Of a stretch of 47,585 nucleotides of DNA, positions 15,205 through 23,682 are shown one piece after another. Origin of the DNA: Clostridia bacterium (GTDB lineage Bacteria; Bacillota; Clostridia; Oscillospirales; Acutalibacteraceae); NCBI GenBank assembly GCA_017624735.1, contig JAGAMK010000024.1, forward strand, positions 1-47,585. Direction: 5' to 3'. The position numbers and the translations under genes are program-made. The notes under the pieces are model-generated. The model was not told the origin of the DNA. It searched no databases and saw only the letters and a program-made list of their open reading frames with translations. How positions within the stretch are numbered: position 1 is the first letter of the stretch; each line of letters opens with the position of its first letter.

Positions 15205-16092
15205 AAAATATGCTTTTATAAGTCTTTCGTATTCTTCATCAGTAATGTGCATTACTGACCCATGTCTTGGCTTTAGGTGGTCAAGACTTATTTTTTCTTT
15301 TGGTACTGCAGTAAAATGAATCAAATCGGTGGTTTCTTGCATAAAGTAACCGCCTTTTTTAAATTGGTCTGCAATAAGCACATGTTTGTCCGTACCTAAG
15401 ATTTTATATGTACAATGTCCCTCAAGTGCAGTATCAGCAACAGAAATCTTGTTGTTTTCAGGCTCAGTATAAGGACCGTCCAACTTGTCTGAAACAAGAT
15501 AGCAAATCCCGTCTTTTTCTTCATCTGCAACATATAAGTAGAAAATGCTGTCTTTTTCGATTATATCACCATCAATGGCAGCCATTCCGCTTTTAGGATT
15601 ATGCAGAATTTTCGGGTTTGTGGTAAGTGTGATAAAATCCTTGGTGTAGGCATACCATGGAATAGTGTGCCACCCCTCATCTGCATTGTTATTACTCCAA
15701 TAAATCATATATTCCTGACGAATCTTATCATAAACAACCTGTGGTGCCCAAACACGATTTGCAGATTTGGTTTCAGGAAATTTGGAAAAATCAATTATTC
15801 TTTCGTTTTCCCAGTTGATTAAATCGACACTATCCCACACAACCATTGAATTGTTATTTGCCCATCCGTCAGCGCTTTTCATATCAGTTGCGATAATATG
15901 AAAAACTCCATCTTCACCACGGAATATGTAAGGGTCACGACAGCATTTCGTTCCAAGATTCTGCTTAATCACAGGCTCATTATTATTAAGTGCAGTAAAG
16001 TTATATCCGTTCTCTGAAACTGCAAAATGCACAGTTTCTTCTTTAGGAGCATTACCCACAAAATAGCAGAATAAATATTTAGTGAATTTCAT
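15187..16092 (-). CDS. GH43-like glycosidase (beta-propeller), intracellular
   Basis: A 301-residue protein with the five-bladed propeller pattern of GH43 and related families. These include arabinofuranosidases and xylosidases that trim hemicellulose side chains. RDPYIFRGEDGVFHIIATDM near residue 51 matches the first blade with the catalytic aspartate. Later blades show VWAPQVVYD, YMIYWSNN and a possible acid/base segment, GHCTYKI. There is no signal peptide, so it would act on imported oligosaccharides. ATG 16092 is chosen over an upstream in-frame start that would overlap the previous gene. It is the last gene of a four-gene operon that also encodes a GH2 enzyme. The exact substrate is unknown. 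Confidence 0.85.
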   Translation of the reverse strand: MKFTKYLFCYFVGNAPKEETVHFAVSENGYNFTALNNNEPVIKQNLGTKCCRDPYIFRGEDGVFHIIATDMKSADGWANNNSMVVWDSVDLINWENERIIDFSKFPETKSANRVWAPQVVYDKIRQEYMIYWSNNNADEGWHTIPWYAYTKDFITLTTNPKILHNPKSGMAAIDGDIIEKDSIFYLYVADEEKDGICYLVSDKLDGPYTEPENNKISVADTALEGHCTYKILGTDKHVLIADQFKKGGYFMQETTDLIHFTAVPKEKISLDHLKPRHGSVMHITDEEYERLIKAYFKKEGV

Positions 16093-16096
16093 AATC

Positions 16097-17215
16097 CTAT
16101 TTACCAAATTCCTTCGCAACATCTTTTAAAAGTTTTCTGATTTCAAGATGTTGCGGACAAGCCTTTTCACATAAGCCACATTCAATACAGTCAGATGCTT
16201 TTCCTTTACCCGCTGTGTGTACATCTTCATAGTAGTATTCAGCATTCCAGTCTTTAAACTGCTTTCTGTCATTCATACAAGCAAAAATCTCGGGAATGGG
16301 AATGTTTTTTGGACATCCGTCAACACAGTAGCGACAAGCGGTGCAGGGAATAAGATGCTGTGCATTCATAATCTTACAAACTTTGTTTACGGCTTCATAT
16401 TCTGCATCACTAAATGGCACAAAATCTTTCATAAAGCTGATGTTATCATTCATCTGCTCCATATCGCTCATACCTGAAAGCACCATAAAAATGCCTTCAA
16501 AACTTGCTGCGAAACGAATAGCATAACTTGCAGGTGAGCCACCATTAAGGTCATTAAGCACTTTTTTAGCCTCGTCAGGCAACTTTACAAGACTACCACC
16601 CTTAACAGGCTCCATAACGATAATTGGTTTGTTGTGTTTACGGCAAACTTCGTAGCATTTTCTGCCCTCAACAGACTCGTCATTGTAGTCAAGGTAGTTA
16701 AACTGAATTTGTACAAATTCAATTTCAGGATATTCAGTAAGAATTCTGTCAAGTACATCCGCCTTATCGTGGAAGGAGAGTCCTACGTGACGAATTTTAC
16801 CTTCTTTTTTAAGGTCAAATGCAGTTTCATATGCACGACATTTCTTGTATTTTTCAAAGTTTGTGGCATTTTGTGCGTGCATTAAGTAGAAGTCAAAATA
16901 CTCAACACCACAATTCTTCAACTGCTTTTCAAAAAGTGGTCTAATTTGACTTTCTTTTTTGAAAAAGCCTTCGGATAATTTATTTGCAAGAATATAACTT
17001 TCTCTTGGATGACGGGAAGTAAGGCACTTTTTGAGTGTAGCCTCATTTCGCATTTCCATATAGCCGTGTGCTGTGTCAAAATAGTTAAACCCGGCATCTA
17101 AAAATGTGTCAATCATTTGTTTTGCCTGTTCATAGTCAATAAGCGGACCTTTGCGAGGAAGTCGCATACAGCCAAAACCAAAATTCTTTTTTACTTCAGG
17201 AAAATAGTTGTTCAT
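16097..17215 (-). CDS. Aldo/keto reductase with C-terminal 4Fe-4S domain
   Basis: A 372-residue cytoplasmic oxidoreductase. Residues 1-270 form the AKR barrel, with FGFGCMRLP at the start, DTAHGYMEMRNE carrying the catalytic Asp and Tyr, and KLSEGFF with the Lys. Residues about 285-350 are ferredoxin-like, with two cluster motifs: CTACRYCVDGCPKN and CIECGLCEKACPQH. This class of 'predicted oxidoreductase' is common in anaerobes, and its physiological substrate is mostly unknown. It begins ten bases after the methyltransferase gene and ends five bases before the GH43 start. AAGGGG precedes the ATG. Confidence 0.93.
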   Translation of the reverse strand: MNNYFPEVKKNFGFGCMRLPRKGPLIDYEQAKQMIDTFLDAGFNYFDTAHGYMEMRNEATLKKCLTSRHPRESYILANKLSEGFFKKESQIRPLFEKQLKNCGVEYFDFYLMHAQNATNFEKYKKCRAYETAFDLKKEGKIRHVGLSFHDKADVLDRILTEYPEIEFVQIQFNYLDYNDESVEGRKCYEVCRKHNKPIIVMEPVKGGSLVKLPDEAKKVLNDLNGGSPASYAIRFAASFEGIFMVLSGMSDMEQMNDNISFMKDFVPFSDAEYEAVNKVCKIMNAQHLIPCTACRYCVDGCPKNIPIPEIFACMNDRKQFKDWNAEYYYEDVHTAGKGKASDCIECGLCEKACPQHLEIRKLLKDVAKEFGK

Positions 17216-17225
17216 AAGTTACCCC

Positions 17226-18071
17226 TTATTTTTTAGTACCCGAAACCTGATACATTTTTTCATTTGAAATCATAATATCCACATTGAAATATGATTCAAG
17301 CATTTTTGCAAGATTATCACAATCAGGAAGAATGTTTGAAACCTTACCTGCCGATTTCATATGGATTTCATCAAGTTCTTTTTTACTCATACCGTGAGCA
17401 ATAGTAAATCTTCCGCCGGTTTTCAATGACTTTGAAAGATTGCTAATGACCTTTTCAGGTTCAGGGAAATGCGGAAAAGCATTGTAAATCACAATACAGT
17501 CAAAATTCCTGTCAAATGTAATGCTTTCTGCATCTCCACAGATAACGTTTACTTGCGGAAATTTAGATTTCGCAATTTTCACCATTTCAGGGGAAAGGTC
17601 TATTGCTGTAATACTCTTTACATTTCTTTCGAGATAGTAGGGAAAGAGTACACCTGTACCGCAAGCAACATCAAGCACATCAGCATTTTCTTTAATGCCA
17701 CCATTATCTAGAATTGTATCAATTATTTCCTTGTCAGCAATTGGCTCATTATCCCAATGAGGTGCAAGATTATCAAAAAAGTCCTTAATAATTTCTTTGT
17801 TCATTTGTTGAGCTTCTTTATACTTCTCTATTGTTTTAAATGCATTGTAAATAAAAAGCAGAACACAAAGAATACCAAGTACTAATAGTATTATACTTTT
17901 GTCTTTTATAGCCCAAAAGATACAAAATGCAGAAATGCCAATATGACACAAACTCACAATAATAAAAACAACTAAAATCCTTTTGCGAGTTTTAGACGAA
18001 ATTTTTTTATTACCGACTAAATCAGAAGAACCATATATCACTATATCAGAGAGGAGTTCAAGTAAATCCAT
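17226..18071 (-). CDS. Membrane-anchored SAM-dependent methyltransferase
   Basis: A 281-residue protein. Residues about 30-72 hold two close transmembrane helices (ILVVFIIVSLCHIGISAFCIFW and ILLVLGILCVLLFIYNAF). Residues about 95-245 form a class I methyltransferase with motif I DVLDVACGTGVLFPYYL, the acidic AIDLSPEMV that holds the SAM ribose, and CIVIYNAFPHF at motif IV. The substrate is not evident. A lone methyltransferase of this type is usually cytoplasmic, so the hairpin anchor is unusual and suggests a membrane substrate such as a lipid or quinone. AAAAGGAG precedes the ATG, and the gene begins six bases after GH2. Confidence 0.85.
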   Translation of the reverse strand: MDLLELLSDIVIYGSSDLVGNKKISSKTRKRILVVFIIVSLCHIGISAFCIFWAIKDKSIILLVLGILCVLLFIYNAFKTIEKYKEAQQMNKEIIKDFFDNLAPHWDNEPIADKEIIDTILDNGGIKENADVLDVACGTGVLFPYYLERNVKSITAIDLSPEMVKIAKSKFPQVNVICGDAESITFDRNFDCIVIYNAFPHFPEPEKVISNLSKSLKTGGRFTIAHGMSKKELDEIHMKSAGKVSNILPDCDNLAKMLESYFNVDIMISNEKMYQVSGTKK

Positions 18072-18077
18072 GAATTA

Positions 18078-19826
18078 TTACTCCTTTTCAATAGCAGCAA
18101 TCTGTGTATTTACTGCAATAATTCTGTCGTAAATCTTATCGTCAAATTTCTTTTCACGGTCATATGTGTAAAGTCCGTTTTGTTCTTGCTCAATATCATA
18201 AAGTTGAGTATAACAGAAACCAAACATCTTGTAATTGCTCATGATTACATCTGTAAGACCAACATATCTGTCGGCAAATTCTTCTGGAGTTTTAACATCT
18301 TTACCATAACCCCATGATTTAATTGATTCGTCACTGACCCATTTAATTCCACCGTATTCACTGATGAATACAGGTTCACCATTATATTTCTGACGACCAG
18401 GATTATCAACTAAAACATGTTCATAGAGATAATTTTCTGTCATAAAACGGTCATAGTTTTTCTTGAAAAATTCCACATCATAGCTGTAATCGTGCAAATC
18501 ATAAATATCTGTTTTTACGTGGAAATTACCGCTTGTGTCAATGCAGGGACGCGTTGAGTCAACTGACTTTGTATAGTCGTAAACAGTTGCAAGAAGTGGG
18601 TCATATTGCTTTCTCTTTTTGTAGTCCCAAGTTTCATTGAATGGACACCAACCGATAAGGGCAGGGTGGTTGAAATCACGCTCAACAGCCTCTTTCCATT
18701 CATTGAGGAAAACATCAACACTTTTTGGATTTGAGTAGTCAAGTCCCCAGTTAGCATATTCACCCCAAACTATGTAACCTAACTGGTCAGCATAGTAAAG
18801 AAATTTAGGGTCGAATACCTTTTGATGAAGTCTTGCACCGTTAAAACCGAGTGCCATTGAAAGTTCAATATCCTTGATTAAATCTTCATCACAAGGTGCG
18901 GTGTAAATACCTTTTTTATAAAAACCTTGGTCAAGAACAAGACGCTGAAAAACACTCTTTTCATTTATTAAGAACTTGTATCCGTCAAGTCGAACGTTGC
19001 GAAGACCAAAATATGTATAAACTTTATCTTCGTCAAATGTGATTTCAAGGTCATAAAGTCTGCCGTTACCAACTTCCCAAAGGTGAGTTTCACAGAGCTT
19101 AATCTGTACAATCTCATTGCCACTAGCATCTTTAAATTCAGCCTTGCCCACACTCTTACCATTATAAAATGCTTCACATGTAAGATTTCCTTTACCTATA
19201 AGGCTGAAATTGATAGTAACAAGACCGTTTTTGTGGTCAGGGTAAATTTTAAACTTTTCAACGTGATTTACAGGCACATATTCAAGGTAAACACTTTGCC
19301 AGATACCTGTTGTTCTTGTGTAGTCGCAACCATGACTCTTTTTCCATTCGCTTTGCTTTCCACGGATAACAAATGGATGCTTTACATTGTCTTCACAAAG
19401 TACAAAAATCTCGTTTTCACCGTCTTTTGCCAAATCAGTAATGTCAAACCTAAAAGACGTATAACCGCCTTTATGACGACCTGCACACTTGCCGTTTACA
19501 AGCACAGTTGTAATATGGTCAGCAGCACCAAAACATAAGAAAATACGATTTCCGTTCTTTTTAATATCAACAGTTCTCTTGTACCAAACCATATTTAAGA
19601 AATCTTTGTACTGAATGCCGGAAAGTTCACTTTCAATGCAAAAAGGTACGTTGATTTTATGTGTAAAGTTATTACTGTTTCTTATTTCAACTGCTCTTTT
19701 TTCGTCAGTTGAAAAATTAAAGCCCATTTTTGCTTTTTGAAACCCAAAGTCCCATACTCCGTCAAGAATTTCAATTTCTTTTCTTTCAAACTGTGGATTT
19801 GGATGTCTTGCCATTTTAATATTCAT
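18078..19826 (-). CDS. GH2 family glycoside hydrolase
   Basis: A 582-residue protein without a signal peptide, so intracellular. It shows the GH2 order: a sugar-binding jelly-roll (VPFCIESELSGI, FLCFGAADHITTVLVNGKCAGRHKGGYTSF), an immunoglobulin-like domain, and a TIM barrel. The barrel has the acid/base glutamate in GWCPFNETWDY and the nucleophile glutamate in VFISEYGG. It lacks the long C-terminal domain of LacZ. The family includes beta-galactosidases, glucuronidases, mannosidases and arabinosidases, and the substrate cannot be fixed here. It leads the operon GH2, methyltransferase, AKR, GH43, transcribed from a promoter divergent from the Gfo/Idh gene, which hints at a shared sugar pathway. 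Confidence 0.92.
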   Translation of the reverse strand: MNIKMARHPNPQFERKEIEILDGVWDFGFQKAKMGFNFSTDEKRAVEIRNSNNFTHKINVPFCIESELSGIQYKDFLNMVWYKRTVDIKKNGNRIFLCFGAADHITTVLVNGKCAGRHKGGYTSFRFDITDLAKDGENEIFVLCEDNVKHPFVIRGKQSEWKKSHGCDYTRTTGIWQSVYLEYVPVNHVEKFKIYPDHKNGLVTINFSLIGKGNLTCEAFYNGKSVGKAEFKDASGNEIVQIKLCETHLWEVGNGRLYDLEITFDEDKVYTYFGLRNVRLDGYKFLINEKSVFQRLVLDQGFYKKGIYTAPCDEDLIKDIELSMALGFNGARLHQKVFDPKFLYYADQLGYIVWGEYANWGLDYSNPKSVDVFLNEWKEAVERDFNHPALIGWCPFNETWDYKKRKQYDPLLATVYDYTKSVDSTRPCIDTSGNFHVKTDIYDLHDYSYDVEFFKKNYDRFMTENYLYEHVLVDNPGRQKYNGEPVFISEYGGIKWVSDESIKSWGYGKDVKTPEEFADRYVGLTDVIMSNYKMFGFCYTQLYDIEQEQNGLYTYDREKKFDDKIYDRIIAVNTQIAAIEKE

Positions 19827-19843
19827 AAACCATCACCACCAAA

Positions 19844-19891
19844 ATGATAACATAATTTTTACTGTTCATCAACAATTATTTGTGATATAAT
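19844..19891. promoter_or_regulatory. Divergent promoters, GH2 operon and Gfo/Idh gene
   Basis: For the minus strand, TTGATG (19872-19867) and TATCAT (19849-19844) are spaced by 17 bases. For the plus strand, an extended -10 box TGATATAAT lies at 19883-19891 without a good -35. The two promoters are back to back within about 50 bases. Confidence 0.6.
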
Positions 19892-19907
19892 ACAGTAGGT
19901 GATGATT

Positions 19908-20882
19908 ATGTCAAATAAGTTTAATTGGGCAATTTTAGGTTGCGGAAATATTGCAAACGATTTTGCTCGAGAAATGAACAAAATGGGCGGTAAAGTTTAT
20001 TCAATTGCTAACCGTACATACGAAAAAGCAGTAGCCTTTGCCGAAAAGTATAGTATTGAAAAGATTTATGAAAACATTAATGATTTGTTTGTGGATGATA
20101 ACGTTGATATTGTATATATCGCAACCCCACACAATAAGCATATTGAGTATATCCTCAAAGCATTAGAAAATGGTAAACACGTTCTTTGTGAAAAGGCGAT
20201 TACACTCAATAGTGATGAACTTAACAAAGCGGTAGCACTCGCAAATGAAAAGAACCTCATATTAGCCGAAGCCATGACAATTTATAATATGCCACTCTAT
20301 ACCAAACTTGAAAAAACTATCAATTCAGGTGCTTTGGGTGAATTTCGTCTTGCCCAAGTGAATTTTGGCAGTTTTAAGGAATACGATATGACAAATCGTT
20401 TCTTTAATATGGAATTGGCAGGCGGAGCATTATTAGATATAGGGGTTTATGCACTTTCTCTTGTGAGAATGTTTATGGAAACTGAAAATGCAGAAATCCA
20501 TTCGCAAGTAAGATTTGCCGAAACTGGTGCGGACGAGCAGTCAAGTATTATTATAAAAAATGATAAAGAGCAGATGGCAAGTGTAACCCTTTCACTCCAC
20601 GCAAAACAGCCAAAACGAGCAACAATCTGTTATGATAATGCTTATATCGAGATTTTTGAATATCCAAGAGCAGATAAAGCTGTTATTACATACACGAACG
20701 ATAATCATACAGAAGAAATTGTAGCCGGTAAGTTAGAAGATGCTATGTGCTACGAAATTGAAAATATGGAAAACGCTATTTTAAATGGTAAAAACACAAT
20801 GCGACTCCAATACACAATTGACGTAATGAATGTTATGACAAAATTACGAAACGATTGGAATATGAAATACCCTGAAGAATGA
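19908..20882 (+). CDS. Gfo/Idh/MocA family NAD(P)-dependent oxidoreductase
   Basis: A 324-residue cytoplasmic dehydrogenase. The N-terminal Rossmann fold carries WAILGCGNIANDFA, then VYIATPHNKHIEYIL and CEKAITLNSDEL, where the Lys of the family EKP-type motif is present as EKAI. The C-terminal part is the GFO/IDH substrate domain with GGALLDIGVYALSL. Such enzymes oxidise or reduce sugars, inositols or their derivatives. ATG 19908 is preferred to the in-frame GTG 19899 and ATG 19902 because AGGTGAT lies six bases before it. It is divergent from the glycosidase operon, which suggests a role in the same sugar pathway. Confidence 0.92.
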   Translation: MSNKFNWAILGCGNIANDFAREMNKMGGKVYSIANRTYEKAVAFAEKYSIEKIYENINDLFVDDNVDIVYIATPHNKHIEYILKALENGKHVLCEKAITLNSDELNKAVALANEKNLILAEAMTIYNMPLYTKLEKTINSGALGEFRLAQVNFGSFKEYDMTNRFFNMELAGGALLDIGVYALSLVRMFMETENAEIHSQVRFAETGADEQSSIIIKNDKEQMASVTLSLHAKQPKRATICYDNAYIEIFEYPRADKAVITYTNDNHTEEIVAGKLEDAMCYEIENMENAILNGKNTMRLQYTIDVMNVMTKLRNDWNMKYPEE

Positions 20883-20884
20883 AA

Positions 20885-20935
20885 AAGCCTCCCTTGTTAA
20901 AGGGAGGGGGACCACCAAAGGTGGTGGAGGGATTC
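20885..20935. repeat. Dispersed palindromic repeat acting as terminator
   Basis: It contains CTCCCTT-GTT-AAAGGGAG followed by ACCACC-AAA-GGTGGT and GGAGGGATTC, then TTTTA. The same plan (CTCCC hairpin, variable hairpin, closing GAGGG-TT) recurs at 28030-28084. It lies between convergent genes and can end both transcripts. Confidence 0.7.
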
Positions 20936-20977
20936 TTTTATGTTTTATGAACTTTCTTGATAAAAGAAGGTTCTTTT

Positions 20978-21850
20978 TTATTTTATTATTACACCAAGGG
21001 CTTCACCAAAGATGCCACCGTTTTTTATGAAATCAATAGTGCTCTTTTGTAAAGAAGATTTTTGTGGGAGTTCATCAAGGTGTCCGTAATTTCCTGTTTC
21101 CTTTCTGTTTTTGATAAGTTCAGCATTCTTGAATTTCTGTCCATAAAGCCAGAGATATGCTGATTCAGGGTCTTCGTTTTCTTCGATAATGTCGTATAAA
21201 CTTGCAAATTTTAAAATGTTGCTTCCCTCAGGCATAAAGTTTTTGTTTCCCGGATATAAAAGCCAGCTGTGACACGCATATTTATTGTTTGGAAAATCAG
21301 GAAAATATTTTGTAAAAAATTCTTTTGCCATTTCAAGTGACTTAACACATTCGTCGTAGTCAAGTTTTGCACCACGAGGGATGTGCATATTTATAAATTT
21401 ATCTCCCAACCCAATTTTAACACCATTTTTATTGTATGTAGTTTTAAAATACCATATAAGCTTTTGATACTGTAATCTGCCAACCTTAAAAATATTAAGA
21501 TTCATGTGATGCATAATCCAATGAAGTTCAAAAAGTCCATCTTCATCAGTTCTCGCCCTATGGTCATCAATCCAGATTTTAATATCAGTCATTGTGTCCC
21601 AGAAAATTTCTTCAGGAATATTTTTTTCTTTGTATCTGTCCCAAACAGTAGGTAAGAAAGCATAAACTAAACTAAGCTTCATCATAGGTTTTTGTTTGAG
21701 TGTTACTTCCCAACGATTTTTCTTGCAGAATAAAAGGAAAAATTTAACTTTTGTTTCGTGACGACCTATATAATATTCTATTTTATTAGCAAGCCTTTCA
21801 CTTGGATAAATTTTCAAAAAAATCTCTCTTGAACGGTTAAAATCAATCAT
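20978..21850 (-). CDS. Acyltransferase-like protein (GNAT_C-type domain)
   Basis: A 290-residue cytoplasmic protein. The stretch from WIMHHMNLNIFKVGRLQYQKLIW to NMHIPRGAKLDYDECVKSLEMAKEFFTKYFPDF, CHSWLLYP and EGSNILKFASLY matches from memory the acyltransferase domain pair (NAT_N/GNAT_C, formerly DUF5596) found in Clostridia. Its acyl donor and acceptor are unknown. The C-terminus (residues 250-290) looks like an additional short helical tail. The ATG follows GGGAG. It is a single gene, convergent with the Gfo/Idh gene. Confidence 0.75.
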   Translation of the reverse strand: MIDFNRSREIFLKIYPSERLANKIEYYIGRHETKVKFFLLFCKKNRWEVTLKQKPMMKLSLVYAFLPTVWDRYKEKNIPEEIFWDTMTDIKIWIDDHRARTDEDGLFELHWIMHHMNLNIFKVGRLQYQKLIWYFKTTYNKNGVKIGLGDKFINMHIPRGAKLDYDECVKSLEMAKEFFTKYFPDFPNNKYACHSWLLYPGNKNFMPEGSNILKFASLYDIIEENEDPESAYLWLYGQKFKNAELIKNRKETGNYGHLDELPQKSSLQKSTIDFIKNGGIFGEALGVIIK

Positions 21851-21961
21851 ATTTAATTCTCCCTTAATTTGTTATTTTTATTCTATCATATAAACAAGAA
21901 AATTTAAACAGTAATTTTATAAAAAATAGTGGGCAATAATACTAATGCGAGGTGAGAAAAA

Positions 21962-22135
21962 ATGAATAATCAAAACAATAACAACAAAAACAATGTTCAA
22001 AACAACAAAAACAATCAGCAGAACAACAATCAGAACAATAACAACAATAATAAAAAATCTCCAACAAACAATCAGTGGTCAAACCAGAAAAACGGCCCTG
22101 ATATGAAGAATGAGAACAAGCAGGGAAACAGATAA
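21962..22135 (+). CDS. Small asparagine-rich protein
   Basis: A 57-residue ORF, more than half Asn and Gln, with Lys and a C-terminus SPTNNQWSNQKNGPDMKNENKQGNR that is no longer a simple repeat. There is no signal peptide or membrane segment. AGGTGAG seven bases before the ATG supports translation. It is flanked by minus-strand genes and has no strong promoter that I can see. It could be a structural or sporulation-related peptide, or a low-complexity accident, and nothing in the neighbourhood settles which. Confidence 0.5.
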   Translation: MNNQNNNNKNNVQNNKNNQQNNNQNNNNNNKKSPTNNQWSNQKNGPDMKNENKQGNR

Positions 22136-22157
22136 TTGCGGAATCTTCAATTCTGCA

Positions 22158-22292
22158 GCGATATAAATCCTTACGGATTTGCGATATACACGGTTGTGTA
22201 CGCGGATTTGTGCCATATCTCATTTGAGCAAAGCGAAAACATATCGTTTTTTTGTAATAAAAATATCGCGTTGAAATTATTCAAGATATCGC
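22158..22292. repeat. GCGATATA-spaced hairpin array
   Basis: GCGATATA occurs at 22158 and again at 22181. Each copy opens a small hairpin: AAATCC-TTAC-GGATTT, then TACAC-GGTT-GTGTA. The reverse form TATCGC occurs at 22264 and 22286, closing the region. No ORF of interest is seen. It looks like a modular palindromic repeat; a related TATATCGCG lies near 32566. Confidence 0.65.
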
Positions 22293-22297
22293 TAAAT

Positions 22298-22329
22298 CAA
22301 AAAAGGATGCAGATACGGTCTGCATCCTT
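22298..22329 (-). terminator. Terminator of the PlsC-type gene
   Basis: AAGGATGCAGA (22303-22313) pairs with TCTGCATCCTT (22319-22329). On the minus strand a run of six T follows. Confidence 0.9.
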
Positions 22330-22335
22330 AATCTT

Positions 22336-23517
22336 TTATTTGTAATCTTTCCCTATAAGATGACGCCATGCGGCAACATATTTTGCAGCTGCTGTCGGAT
22401 TTTTACTTTTTACATACAAGAAATGCTCAGAATCAATAAACATTAGAGACTGAACAGATACATTTAAAACAAGCTTAAGGTTTCCTACAGGCATTACAAT
22501 GGTCTGTTTTGGATTAAGAATGAGTTCAAATCTGTCTTTATAAAGACGCATTGTAGCATTATCAGAAAGCTCAACGCGTTTACGCTTAATCATAGTGTAA
22601 ACAATCTGGTCTTTTTCTTCAAAAATCAATTCGCCATCTTTTGCATCAAGAACTTTTTGTTTCCAAACCGGTTTCTGCCATTTGTCCCAGTCAAGGATAT
22701 TATCAAAAACAACTTCCTTTTGACTTGGGTGGAAGAATCCGTCTCTGCCAAATTCTACTTGGTATCCACAATCGCAAGTAAGATAGTTACCCTTTGAGTG
22801 CATTGTACCAACTTGTTCACAATATGGGCAAACGTATAAAACTCTTTCAACGTGTTCGGCGAGATTTTTACCCTTGTAAATTCGTGGTTTCTTACGTTGT
22901 TCTTCAAAAGCATTAACATAAATATCTTTTTTGATTATTTCGTTAACCTCTTCACCGGTCATACGGCTTAATTCTTCTGCAGAGTATTCACCCATAACTC
23001 TACCACGAATAGGACCACGACGAAGACCTGTGCCCCATCTTGGAGTGTGGAAAAAACCACCTTTGATACGGTAGGTGATAAGTGACACACCAAGGTCTTT
23101 TACAAACTGACCTGTTCTTGGTGAGAAAAAGCCTGTTTCACCATTTGGAGTAATTGTACCTTCAACAAAAATTCCGGTAGGTACACCTTCGTCTGCAGCG
23201 GCTTTCATATCATTGAAAAGTACGGATGCAGGGTTATCTCTACCTTTTATTATCCAACCTGATACATCTTTAAAGAAAAATTTTGCCCAAGGATTTAAAA
23301 TTGTATGGTCACCTGCAACAAAGCGAATGTATTTCTTTAATGAACAAGTAATATATATTGGGTCAAGTCCGTCAGAATGGTTGGCGATAACAATAAAATT
23401 CTTGCTTTTTGGTTTGTACTTTTTTATCTTTGCTCGAACAATAATTAAAACAATCCAGTAGAAAAATATTCTCACAAAATTTGTACAAGTTTTATTGACA
23501 AATGTTTTGTATTTCAA
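22336..23517 (-). CDS. PlsC-type 1-acylglycerol-phosphate acyltransferase with zinc-ribbon tail
   Basis: A 393-residue protein. After a short N-terminal hydrophobic helix (FVRIFFYWIVLIIVRA), the acyltransferase motifs are NHSDGLD (the H-X4-D catalytic dyad) and FVEGTITPNG (acceptor phosphate binding). The domain ends near residue 200. The remaining part carries a CPYC...CDC zinc-ribbon-like segment (residues about 235-262) and a beta-rich PH-like tail, which is more than the family minimum. It probably acylates lysophosphatidate or a related lipid at the inner membrane. The start appears to be TTG at 23517, which follows AAGGAAG by ten bases; no ATG or GTG fits better. Confidence 0.88.
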   Translation of the reverse strand: MKYKTFVNKTCTNFVRIFFYWIVLIIVRAKIKKYKPKSKNFIVIANHSDGLDPIYITCSLKKYIRFVAGDHTILNPWAKFFFKDVSGWIIKGRDNPASVLFNDMKAAADEGVPTGIFVEGTITPNGETGFFSPRTGQFVKDLGVSLITYRIKGGFFHTPRWGTGLRRGPIRGRVMGEYSAEELSRMTGEEVNEIIKKDIYVNAFEEQRKKPRIYKGKNLAEHVERVLYVCPYCEQVGTMHSKGNYLTCDCGYQVEFGRDGFFHPSQKEVVFDNILDWDKWQKPVWKQKVLDAKDGELIFEEKDQIVYTMIKRKRVELSDNATMRLYKDRFELILNPKQTIVMPVGNLKLVLNVSVQSLMFIDSEHFLYVKSKNPTAAAKYVAAWRHLIGKDYK

Positions 23518-23636
23518 TATATATCACTTCCTTTGTTTTTGAATCGCATACACAAATAATTTTATGATAAATTCAATGTTATGTCAAGAAAATAAGGAAA
23601 AATAACAATATTATTATTGCTGTCTACGATATATTA

Positions 23637-23665
23637 TTGCAAAAAAACATAATTTAATGTAAAAT
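23637..23665 (+). promoter_or_regulatory. Promoter of the radical SAM-ADH-M20-SDR operon
   Basis: TTGCAA (23637-23642) and TAAAAT (23660-23665) are spaced by 17 bases, 18 bases before the start codon. Confidence 0.65.
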
Positions 23666-23682
23666 ATTTGCGGTGATACAAG

